Position numbers and translations under genes: made by a program. From assembly GCA_963696325.1 (NCBI GenBank), contig CAVOJV010000028.1, positions 59,926-123,925 on the forward strand: DNA of 64,000 bases, in the 5' to 3' direction. Positions within the stretch are counted from its first letter, which is position 1. Every line of letters begins with the position of its first letter. Shown here one piece after another: positions 54,863-63,297 of this stretch. The notes below the pieces were generated by a model that made no database searches, was not told the origin of the DNA, and saw nothing but the letters and a program-made list of their open reading frames with translations. Origin of the DNA: CAVOJV01 sp963696325 (GTDB lineage: Bacteria; Pseudomonadota; Gammaproteobacteria; Competibacterales; Competibacteraceae).

Positions 54863-56155
54863 TTAGGTGCGCTCAGCCATCGCTGGAACATCGCGCTGGG
54901 GTTCACCCACATAAAGCTGGCGAGGGCGGCCTATCTTCTGCTCGGGGTCGGAAATCATCTCGATCCAGTGGCTGATCCAGCCCGCGGTGCGGGCGACGGC
55001 AAACATCACGGTGAACATATTGACCGGGATGCCCAAGGCTTTGTAGATGATACCGGAGTAGAAATCCACGTTCGGATATAGCCTGCGTTCGATAAAGTAA
55101 TCGTCCTTGAGGGCAATTTCTTCCAACCGCATAGCCAATTCCATGTGGCGGTCGCTGCCGTACCTATCCAGCACTTTGTGACAAATCTCCTTTACCAGCC
55201 TGGCGCGGGGATCAAAATTACGGTAGACCCGATGCCCAAAACCCATCAGCCTGAATGAATCGCTCCTGTCCTTGGCCCGCGCGACATACTTGTCGATATT
55301 GGACATATCGCCGATTTCGTCCAACTGTTTGAGCACCGCCTCATTGGCGCCGCCATGAGCCGGTCCCCATAGACAGGCGACACCCGCGGAGATGGCAGTA
55401 TAGGGGTTGGCGCCGGAAGAGCCCGCCGTGCGCACCGTCGAAGTGGAAGCGTTCTGTTCGTGGTCGGCGTGGAGAATGAACAGCAGGTCCAACGCCCTTT
55501 CTGCCAGCGGGTCCACTTTGTACTCTTCGCAAGGCACGGCGAACATCATATAGAGCAGGTTGCCGCAGTAACTTAAGTCATTGCGGGGATAGATAATGGG
55601 TTGACCAATATTATGTTTATAACAAGCAGCCGCGATGGTAGGCATCTTGGCGATCAAGCGGTGTGCCGTGATCTGGCGATGTTCAGGATCATGAATGTCT
55701 AGCTTATCGTGATAGAAGGCGGCCAGGGAGCCAACCACGCCGGTCATCATGGCCATGGGGTGGGCATCGTAATTGAACCCGTCAAAAAAATTGCGCAGGC
55801 TCTCATTCAGCATCGTGTGATGGGCGATGATATTACTGAACTGCCGTAATTCGTTAGCGTTAGGCAATTTGCCATCGAGCAGGAGACAACATATCTCCAG
55901 GTAACTGCACTTTTCCGCCAGCTGCTCGATGGGATAACCCCGGTACAGCAACTCCCCCTTGGGTCCATCCAGATACGTGATGGTGCTGCTGCAACTCGCG
56001 GTGGACACAAACCCCGGATCGTACGTGAAGTAATTAAGCTCCTTATATAATTTGCCGATATCTACAACGGAGTCGCCGACGGTAGGGTCTTTGATCGGCA
56101 TTTCCACGCTTTTCCCGGATCTGTTATCGGTAAGGGTTACAGTCGTTTTAGACAT
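54863..56155 (-). CDS. gltA: Citrate synthase (type II)
   Basis: A 430-residue citrate synthase that condenses acetyl-CoA and oxaloacetate. Catalytic and substrate residues lie in LHADHEQNASTSTVRTAG, CLWGPAHGGANEAVLKQLDE, MGFGHRVYRNFDPRA and the C-terminal segment ISHWIEMISDPEQKIGRPRQ. The N-terminal domain (TVTLTDNRSGKSVEMPI) marks the Gram-negative hexameric type, often inhibited by NADH. Confidence 0.98.
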   Translation of the reverse strand: MSKTTVTLTDNRSGKSVEMPIKDPTVGDSVVDIGKLYKELNYFTYDPGFVSTASCSSTITYLDGPKGELLYRGYPIEQLAEKCSYLEICCLLLDGKLPNANELRQFSNIIAHHTMLNESLRNFFDGFNYDAHPMAMMTGVVGSLAAFYHDKLDIHDPEHRQITAHRLIAKMPTIAAACYKHNIGQPIIYPRNDLSYCGNLLYMMFAVPCEEYKVDPLAERALDLLFILHADHEQNASTSTVRTAGSSGANPYTAISAGVACLWGPAHGGANEAVLKQLDEIGDMSNIDKYVARAKDRSDSFRLMGFGHRVYRNFDPRARLVKEICHKVLDRYGSDRHMELAMRLEEIALKDDYFIERRLYPNVDFYSGIIYKALGIPVNMFTVMFAVARTAGWISHWIEMISDPEQKIGRPRQLYVGEPQRDVPAMAERT

Positions 56156-56457
56156 TTGGCAGCCTCCTGAACAGAAGAGAGTGTTGTGAGGGTAGGAAAA
56201 AGCTTCGCTTTATATTTTTTAGTATTTTTTCCACCAGGGATGATGGATTTCTCCGAAATCCGCCACACATACTTGCTTTCTCAGCCTTCAAGCCCCCTGT
56301 CTTAGTTCGATAAGACTCCAAGCGAATTGGATTTGTCCCATTGTTTACACTTGGTGTTATGCAAAGTGGTGGCAACTTATCAAGACCATGAGAGTAGACA
56401 GAAGGCACCCTGGAGAATGTGCCTTGCGCCACTAAAATTGGTAGCAGCAATAACCGC
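56156..56457. other. gltA leader and promoter region
   Basis: About 300 bases between rpmE2 and gltA, both read leftwards. It is AT-rich near 56,205-56,235 and includes a small hairpin AAAGC-GAA-GCTTT on the minus strand followed by TTCC. I see no gene here; it probably holds the gltA promoter and a weak rpmE2 terminator. Confidence 0.4.
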
Positions 56458-56706
56458 TCAGGAGGACAGGCCATACTTGCGACGGAAACGGTCTACGCGT
56501 CCGGCGGTATCGACGATCTTCTGCTTACCGGTGTAAAAAGGATGGGACTGGCTCGAAACCTCCACTTTAACCAAGGGATATTCTTTGCCGTCGGCCCATT
56601 TTATCGTATCTTTGGTCTTGATAGTGGATTTAGTCAAAAATGCAAAATCCGTGGAAATATCCTGAAAAACCACCTCTCTATAATCAGGATGAATGCTTTT
56701 CTTCAT
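56458..56706 (-). CDS. rpmE2: 50S ribosomal protein L31 type B
   Basis: An 82-residue L31 of the zinc-free type: MKKSIHPDYREVVFQDIS, HPFYTGKQKIVDTAGRVDRF and RRKYGLSS. There are no cysteines, unlike the zinc-binding RpmE form. In many bacteria this form replaces RpmE under zinc starvation and is controlled by Zur. ATG 56706 is the family start. Confidence 0.95.
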   Translation of the reverse strand: MKKSIHPDYREVVFQDISTDFAFLTKSTIKTKDTIKWADGKEYPLVKVEVSSQSHPFYTGKQKIVDTAGRVDRFRRKYGLSS

Positions 56707-56894
56707 GCTCTTGAACCCCTGGAGTTCTGTTGGAAAATCGCGCCTAGGGGCGCCTTTGTTACTAAAATAGCATAATATAGACAATTCTATTATTTACCTA
56801 CAAGCCCCGTCTTGCCAAGCTTGCAACAGGGCACAGGTCTCCAGACCGCCGGTCAGTCGCTTGTCACCCCGTCAGTGAATTTGGGAACCACAAA

Positions 56895-58197
56895 ATGACT
56901 AGTCATGCGCCCAAGGTCGGCTTCGTCAGCCTCGGTTGCCCTAAGGCTCTGGTTGACTCCGAGCAGATAATCACCCGTTTGAGAGTCGAAGGATATGGGA
57001 TTGTGCCCACTTATGAGGACGCCGATCTGGTCGTGGTCAATACCTGTGGATTTATCGACAGCGCCGTCGAGGAATCGCTGGACGCCATCGGCGAGGCAAT
57101 GGCGAAAATGGCCGGGTCATCGTCACTGGCTGCCTGGGAGCAAGGGCCGATATGATTCGATGAGACTCATCCCAATGTACTGGCGTCACCGGCCCCCATG
57201 CCTACGAAGCGGTCATGAGCGCCGTGCACAAGCACCTCCGCAAACCTCACGATCCGTTCCTGGATCTGGTGCCACCCCAGGGCGTCAAACTCACGCCCCG
57301 CCACTACGCCTACCTGAAAATTTCCGAAGGCTGCAATCACCGCTGCAGCTTCTGCATCATCCCCCGACTGCGCGGCGATCTGGTCAGCCGACCCATCGGC
57401 GAAGTGATGGGGAGGCCGAGAGCCTGGTGAGGGCCGGCGTGCAGGAACTGCTGGTCATCTCGCAGGACACCAGCGCCTATGGCGTGGACGTTAAATACCG
57501 CACCGGATTCTGGAACGGTCGTCCGCTGAAAACCCGCATGCACGAACTGGCTGAAGGCTTGGGCGAACTCGGGGTCTGGGTGCGCCTGCACTATGTATAT
57601 CCCTATCCGCACGTGGACAAGGTGATCCCGTTGCATGGCCGAGGGCAAAATCCTGCCCTACCTGGACGTACCCCTGCAGCATGGCAGCCCGCGCATCCTC
57701 AAACGCATGCAGCGCCCGGCAGCGGCAGAAAATTCTCTGGAACGGATCCAAGCTGGCGCGACATTTGCCCCGACATCACGCTGCGCAGCACGTTTATCGT
57801 CGGATTTCCCGGCGAGACCGAGGCGGATTTCGAGCGGTTGCTGGATTTCATCCGCGAGGCCCAACTGGATCGGGTGGGCTGTTTCCTATTCGCCAGTGGA
57901 GGGCGCGCCGGCCAACGCGCTGCCCGAACCCGTGGCGGAGGAAGTGAAGCAGGAACGTTGGGAGCGCTTCATGGAGTGCAGCAGGAGATCAGCGCCGCGA
58001 AGCTTACAAAGCAAGATCGGCAGACCATTGATCGTGCTGGTGGACGCCATCGAAAATGGACGGCGCCATTGCCCGCTCCAGGGCGGACGCCCCGGAAATC
58101 GATGGCATGGTATATATAGAGGATGGCGCGAACCTGTCGCCGGGCGAGTTTGCCGAAGGTCACGTCACCGCCGCCGACGAGTACGACCTGCACGCCA
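56895..58197 (+). CDS. rimO: Ribosomal protein S12 methylthiotransferase RimO, about eleven frameshifts
   Basis: The radical-SAM enzyme that methylthiolates Asp88 of S12. The protein can be traced through all frames: MTSHAPKVGFVSLGCPKAL, VVVNTCGFIDSAVEESLDAI, the radical-SAM CxxxCxxC in SEGCNHRCSFCIIPRLRG, VISQDTSAYGVDVKYR, PYLDVPLQHGSPRILKRMQR, STFIVGFPGETEADFE and a TRAM-domain end HVTAADEYDLHA. Small insertions and deletions occur near 57,106, 57,161, 57,183, 57,410, 57,635, 57,765, 57,885, 57,976, 58,007 and 58,065. The dense errors just before the join suggest a low-quality contig end. Confidence 0.85.
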
Positions 58198-58212
58198 GCA
58201 ACAACTGGCGGC
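58198..58212. other. Probable chimeric assembly junction
   Basis: To the left the reading is RimO up to its natural C-terminus (EYDLHA); to the right the frame LAAATADVMAIDDV begins a site-2 protease N-terminus. No stop codon of rimO and no start or ribosome binding site for the protease are present between them. Gene content changes from gammaproteobacterial to Chloroflexota-like at this point. Confidence 0.75.
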
Positions 58213-58228
58213 GGCCACTGCGGATGTC

Positions 58229-59275
58229 ATGGCGATCGACGACGTGACGGCCGGGGTGCCGCCGGCGGATTCCGTGCGGCTGCACGGCCGTCTGCTGGTG
58301 GCGCCCGATCAGGCCCACGAGCGGCTGCTCCCACGCTTCCGGCTCCTGGGCCGCACGCCGCTGCTCCGCCGCAGCGATGATGGCATCCGCCAGGAGGTGC
58401 TGGCGCTGCCGATGACGTTCACGCCCACCAAGGCGCGGCCGGTGTTGGCGCTGGCATTGTTCGGGCTGACGGTGCTCTCCTGCCTGTTTGTCGGCGCGCA
58501 GATGTGGGAGTGGGTGGGCGCGTCGGGGCAGATCAACACCAACCTGCTGGACGGCGTGCCGTTCGCTGCGACGATCCTGGCGATCCTCGTGGCGCACGAG
58601 TTCGGCCACTACCTGACAGCGCGCCGCCTGGGCAGCTCAACCAGCCTGCCCTATTTCATCCCGATGCCGTTCGGCCCATTCGGTACGCTGGGCGCGTTCA
58701 TCAGCATGGCGGTGCCGCCGCGCAACCGGCGGCATCTGCTCGCCATCGGCGCGGCCGGCCCGCTGGCGGGGCTGGTGCTGGCGGTGCCGCTGCTCTGGCT
58801 GGGTCTGAGCCTCAGCCACGTGCAGCCGCTGCCGCCCGGCGGCTATCAGATGGAAGGCAACTCGCTGCTCTACGCCGCCCTGAAGTTCGTGATGTTCGGC
58901 AAGATCCTTCCGTCGGGCGGCGAGGACGTCTTCATCCATCCGGTCGCGTTTGCGGCGTGGGCCGGGCTGCTGGTGACGGGCCTCAACCTGATCCCGGCCG
59001 GGCAGCTCGACGGCGGGCATATCGTCTACGCGCTGTTCGGGCGCAAAGGCGCGCGGATCGTCACCTGGGGCGTCCTTTTGGCGCTGGTCGGGCTCTCGTT
59101 CCTCTGGTCGGGATGGGTGCTCTGGTTGGGGCTGGTCTTCCTCTTCAGCCGATTGCAGGACATGCCCCTCGACGATCTCACCGAGCTGACGCGCGGTCAG
59201 CGCGCCTTCGCCGTGGGCATGATCGCGATCTTCTTCCTCGTTTTTACCCCGATTCCGCTGACGCTGGTGCCGTGA
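58229..59275 (+). CDS. Site-2 protease family (M50) membrane metalloprotease, possibly 5' truncated
   Basis: About 348 residues from the first in-frame ATG, but coding probably begins earlier (LAAATADV) and is lost at the junction. A soluble N-terminal part is followed by membrane helices with the zinc motif VAHEFGHYLTARRLG and the second motif NLIPAGQLDGGHIVYALFG. GAFISMAVPPRNRRHLLAIG and AAGPLAGLVLAVPLLWLGL are typical of the Chloroflexota/cyanobacterial branch. The substrate is unknown. Confidence 0.88.
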   Translation: MAIDDVTAGVPPADSVRLHGRLLVAPDQAHERLLPRFRLLGRTPLLRRSDDGIRQEVLALPMTFTPTKARPVLALALFGLTVLSCLFVGAQMWEWVGASGQINTNLLDGVPFAATILAILVAHEFGHYLTARRLGSSTSLPYFIPMPFGPFGTLGAFISMAVPPRNRRHLLAIGAAGPLAGLVLAVPLLWLGLSLSHVQPLPPGGYQMEGNSLLYAALKFVMFGKILPSGGEDVFIHPVAFAAWAGLLVTGLNLIPAGQLDGGHIVYALFGRKGARIVTWGVLLALVGLSFLWSGWVLWLGLVFLFSRLQDMPLDDLTELTRGQRAFAVGMIAIFFLVFTPIPLTLVP

Positions 59276-59287
59276 TTGCGCTGTACA

Positions 59288-59338
59288 GCAATCCGCCGGA
59301 TTGCGTTTCACAGGACGACGACAAGCCAGCGGCTTGTC
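59288..59338 (+). terminator. Two adjacent perfect hairpins after the site-2 protease
   Basis: GCAATCC-GCC-GGATTGC (59288-59304), followed by GTTTCA, then GACAAGCC-AGC-GGCTTGTC (59320-59338), followed by CTACT. Both have three-base loops. They lie between two convergent genes and could end transcription from both sides, or the second may be a copy of a dispersed palindromic repeat. Confidence 0.5.
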
Positions 59339-59348
59339 CTACTGCTCG

Positions 59349-60240
59349 TCAGCGCATCAACGCGCGCAGCGCGCGATAGCCGATAACCTGCACGCCTGAT
59401 CGCTGCACGTACTCACGCAACTCCTCGCTCATGAACGTCCGGTAGTCGCCGACGCGGCTCGGCCAGTCGCTGGTAGTGATGGCGCGCAGCTCGGGCGTGT
59501 CGGCCGCCGGATGGAGCACGAAGTGGGTGATGCCGGGCGGCAGCACGTCGAACATCGCCTTGGCGCGCGCGATGCGCTCGTCCGGCGCATCCAGCGGCAT
59601 GCCGACGATTTCGTCGACCAGCGGCACGCCGGAAGCCTCGAGCTGTTCCACCAGCGCGGCCGAGATCGGCGGCGGTTTCGCCGTCCAGGCCTCGGGCGCG
59701 CCAGCCCGCCTCATCGTAGCGCATGAGCATCAGCGGCAGGCGGTGGGTGAGCGCTGTCTCGACATAAGCAGCGGCGAATTTCCGATGCGCAACGGTGCCC
59801 ATGTGCGTGTCGACGTGGCTGACATCGATGCCGGCGGCCAGCGCGTGTGCCACCTGTGCCTCCAACTCCGCTCGAACCGCAGCCGGTTCAGCTCGGCGCT
59901 GCGTGTCGGCCGGAAGCCGGAAGAAGCAGCCGTCCGCATCCAGCAGGCCGGAAGCCGGGTCGCGCGTCGAGAGGGCTCCCCAGCGATAGGCCGAATACTC
60001 GCAGTTCAGCGTGAGGTGCACCCCGATATCGGCGTCGGGGTGCGCGGCGGCGTAGGCGGCGACGGACGGGAACCAGGGGCACGGCACCATCGCCGCCCCG
60101 CACGAAACCAGCCCGAAGTCGAGCAGCTCGGCGAAGGCGGTTAGGGTGGCCTGGCACATGCCGATATCGTCGGCGTGGATGATCGCGACGCGGTCGTCGT
60201 CGGCGAAGCCGAGCTTGCGCAGAACAGGGTTAGGACGCAT
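59349..60240 (-). CDS. ChbG/YdjC-family carbohydrate deacetylase, one frameshift
   Basis: The family removes acetyl groups from chitooligosaccharides and related sugars. Motifs: VAIIHADDIGMCQATLTAF (catalytic/metal Asp pair), DADIGVHLTLNCEYSAYRWG, SHVDTHMGTVAHRKFAAAY, and after the frame change ITHFVLHPAADTPELRAIT. The frame changes near 59,700 (MRYDEAG joined to APEAWTAKPPP), which a single-base indel explains. The order of motifs is complete. Confidence 0.85.
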
Positions 60241-60257
60241 GGCGATGGACTCCTGAG

Positions 60258-60749
60258 CTATGAGATGATATCGGCTTGCTTGGGCTGCAACACTCGCAGC
60301 AACCCCTCGACCTCCACGATCACTCCGACGCCCACCTTCCCGGCGCTGATCTCGATTCGATCGAAGAGGATGATCGTTTCATCAATGATGATTGGCCAGC
60401 CTCGGTCGAGCAGCGCCAGCGGTGAGATGCCGCCCTTCTCCAGCCCGGTCAGCCGCTCGGCCTCGCGCTGCGGGGCCATCTGCACCTTCTTCTCGCCGGC
60501 GGCCGTCGCCAGTTTCTTCAGATCGAGTTGGCTGTCTCCGGGCGCCAGGGCGAGGATCGGTCGTGCTCCCGGTCGATCGGGCAGCGCCACGAGGGTCTTG
60601 AACGTCTGCTCCGGCGGCATGCCGATGGCGGCCGCCACTTCGGCGGCGGATAGGTGGTCGATAACCTCGTAGTAGACCGGCGCATATGAGACGCCGTGTC
60701 CGTCGAGGATACGCATCGCGAGGGTTTTAGTCGGCTTGATGCTGGCCAT
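60258..60749 (-). CDS. ybaK: YbaK/EbsC family Cys-tRNA(Pro) deacylase
   Basis: A 163-residue trans-editing enzyme that hydrolyses misacylated Cys-tRNA(Pro). Family features: TKTLAMRILDGHGVSYAPV, AAAIGMPPEQTFKTLVALPD (with the conserved Lys), LKKLATAAGEKKVQMAP and GLEKGGISPLAL. It lies 17 bases upstream of the deacetylase on the same strand. Confidence 0.92.
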   Translation of the reverse strand: MASIKPTKTLAMRILDGHGVSYAPVYYEVIDHLSAAEVAAAIGMPPEQTFKTLVALPDRPGARPILALAPGDSQLDLKKLATAAGEKKVQMAPQREAERLTGLEKGGISPLALLDRGWPIIIDETIILFDRIEISAGKVGVGVIVEVEGLLRVLQPKQADIIS

Positions 60750-60853
60750 GCGCTGAATCTCCGGCGTCTATTCTATCGTTTTGCCGCCGAGTGCGCAACC
60801 GCGGGGGCGGATTCTCCGCGGGGTCTCATGGTTCGGCACAGAAAACCGGCCAT

Positions 60854-60883
60854 TTGGTCGCCGTCCCGAGTGTGTGCTATACT
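60854..60883 (+). promoter_or_regulatory. Sigma-70-type promoter candidate
   Basis: TTGGTC (60854-60859) and TATACT (60878-60883) are separated by 18 bases, about 130 bases upstream of the FG-GAP gene on its strand. Confidence 0.4.
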
Positions 60884-60999
60884 TTGATCAACTCCCCATA
60901 GCCGTTCCACGCGCCCTGGGGTCGGTTGCAGGGTAGGGGAACCAAGTGTTCGACGGCGTCGTCCCAAGAAGACGTCGATCCTCTAAATCCATTTTGATC

Positions 61000-61006
61000 A
61001 AGGAGG
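61000..61006 (+). promoter_or_regulatory. Strong ribosome binding site for the FG-GAP gene
   Basis: AAGGAGG lies seven bases before ATG 61014 and fixes this start. Confidence 0.75.
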
Positions 61007-61013
61007 CAAAACC

Positions 61014-62988
61014 ATGCGGCGTTCCTATATATGGACAATGCTGTGCGTGCTCGCAGTCATCGCGGCCCCCCTGGCGACTCAGTTCGCCCTCCCAGTCGGT
61101 GTGGCGAGAGCCGAGCCCGACGCGCCGGCGGCCGCGCGCCATGACCAGGTCGTTACGCTCAGCCCCAGCGGCCAGATCATCGTGACCGATATGTTTCCGC
61201 AGGCCGGCATGATTGCGGCGAATTGGAATTCGGGCGCCGATACAGGCTGGCAGTACATCGCGGCCGGCGACTTCCGAGGCGACGGTTACGAGCAGATCGT
61301 CGCCATCAGCGGCAGCCGACTCAAGGTGTTCGATCCGTTTGCTGCGCAGGCGGGCAAGACGCCGGTGACATTTGAGCGCACTCTGACCAATTCCGGCATG
61401 TACGAATTGATCACCACGGGCGACTTCAATCGCGATGGCAAAGCCGATATTGCTGCGACCGCAAGCTCGTACAACCCCAACTATACCAACAATCTGTGGG
61501 TCTATAACGTCAGCGCCAACACGACGATGTATTCCGAGTCGTTTGCCGCTTCGTGGCAGGCCATCACCACCGGCGACTTCAACAATGATGGAGCCAGCGA
61601 TCTGGCTATGGCGCGCAATCCAGCGGGAAACTCGCCCTTTCTCAAGGTGTACAACGGGTTCAACTGGTCGACCATCGCCGAGCAAGCTTACAGCTATCCG
61701 TGGATCACTCTAGAAGCCGGTAGGCTTGCTTCGACGAACCTTCCAGATCAACTGGCATTGCTGCGTACTGGGGTGGGCGCCGATCTTGATTCGCTGCTCA
61801 TGTTCAACGTTTACAGCGGCGGCTTCTCCGATGTCTTCCCGGGTCAGAATGGACAGTGGCGATACTCCCCCAATTTCACTTCGTTGGCTCTGGCGGACCT
61901 GACTGGTAGCAAGCAGGATGTGATTTTCATGCTGCGGGATCCAGTGGATGCAGGAAAGGTCAGTCTGTTGATGGTCAATCCAGCCAATGTCCCGGTTCTT
62001 GGCCACGAAATCGCGCTGGAGCCCGGCTTCTACTCCTGGAAACAAGTGCGGGCGGGTGATGTAAATGGCGATGGCCGCGACGACATCGTCATCCTGCGCA
62101 GTGATCGTTTTCGAGCATACACACAGCTTTGGCAGAACGAAGGCTTCACCGAAGTCTTCGGATCATATCGCACCCAACCGACCGGCTCCGATTGGCCGGT
62201 GATGGTGCTCGCCAATCTCGACGGGCCTGGCATCCCATCCTCCCCCACGTTGACTGTATCGCCGACCTCGTTGGCTTTCAACGTCGCCTGGGGAAATCCG
62301 GGACCGCAGCAGGCGCTGACGATCGGAAACAGCGGCGCAGGTACGATCGCCTGGACGGCTCAGGTGACTCAGGGGAACACCTGGCTCAACCTCGGCGCGT
62401 TCTCTGGCACGACGCCTGGAACTCTGTTTGTATCGGTGAACTCGGTCGCCGCCGGTGTCGGCACGCACACAGGCAGAATCCGGATCACAGCGACAACCCC
62501 AGGCACATTGAACACGCCGCAGGACATCCCAGTCACCCTCACTGTGCCTGATCCGGGGTTCCTGGTTTATCCGACGCAAATGACGATCTGGCAGCAGATC
62601 GGCGCACGCGACCGTCACACGCCAGGTGGAGATCGTGCGGCCGGGCATTCCGACCGGTTGGGTCGCTACGGCATTGCCGATGAGCGCCGCAGCCGGCCTT
62701 GAAGAGAAGCTGGCAAGCGGGGCGGCCAAGGTGACTGAGAACGGCGTGATGATCGATGGCATCCTGGTCACGCCGCCGGCGTGGCTAGCCTTCACGCCAG
62801 ATTCGGGCACGACACGCACTGTGATGACTGTGAATGTGACGCCAGGGACGTCCCCCGGCACCTATCGTGGCGCGATCGTCGTGGTAGCCCAAGACCCGAC
62901 CGCGCTCAATCCGGTGCAATCGGTGATCGTGACCGCTGTGGTAGCGAATCAGTTCAACTATAACTACCTGCCGCTCATCAGCAGGTAA
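61014..62988 (+). CDS. Secreted FG-GAP/VCBS repeat protein with BACON-like domain, one frameshift
   Basis: About 657 residues. A Sec signal peptide (MRRSYIWTMLCVLAVIAAPL) is followed by a propeller of FG-GAP repeats (AAGDFRGDGYEQIVAISGSR; TTGDFNRDGKADIAATASSY; RAGDVNGDGRDDIVILRSDR), then a BACON/Ig-like domain (PTLTVSPTSLAFNVAWGNPG) to about residue 520. Near 62,600 the frame changes (WQQIGA joined to HATVTRQVEIV), continuing to a stop at 62,988. The protein ends NYNYLPLISR; a YLPL-x-x-R tail is common on exported proteins of Chloroflexus and Roseiflexus relatives. Confidence 0.8.
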
Positions 62989-63070
62989 CGAAGCAAGGGC
63001 TCGCGAGACCCGCTCTTCGTCCCATCTCCGCCAAGCCGGGGATGGGACGTGCTTTTTTCGCGATCTCGCC

Positions 63071-63250
63071 TCAGCCTGCTCGGTCGATTTGGAGTCGGAG
63101 GCTGTGCTCCTCGGCCATCAGGATCTCGAGGCGCGCCTCCAACTCCTCGACCCGACGGCTATGCTTTCGGCGGTCGCGCTCGGGTGCGGCCACCTCGGCC
63201 TGGCGGGCGCGTGCCAATTCGCGGCGCGTCTGAGCGATCTCGGCGCGCAC
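63071..63250 (-). CDS. Small coiled-coil ORF after the aminotransferase
   Basis: About 59 residues from a GTG, rich in Arg/Glu/Ala with heptad character (VRAEIAQTRRELARARQAEV; RRVEELEARLEILMAEEHSL). The open frame extends upstream to overlap the aminotransferase stop. No ribosome binding site is evident. It may be a coupled small protein, or a C-terminal extension of the aminotransferase displaced by an indel. Confidence 0.35.
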   Translation of the reverse strand: MRAEIAQTRRELARARQAEVAAPERDRRKHSRRVEELEARLEILMAEEHSLRLQIDRAG

Positions 63251-63297
63251 GGCCTCTTTCCGCTCGATCAGATCGTCGCGACCGCAGGCGCCGCCGC

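Noticed and set aside
57635..59275. A single 546-residue RimO-protease fusion frame
   Set aside because: The first 190 residues are a mix of out-of-frame and in-frame rimO sequence; the join is the probable assembly junction, not a natural fusion.
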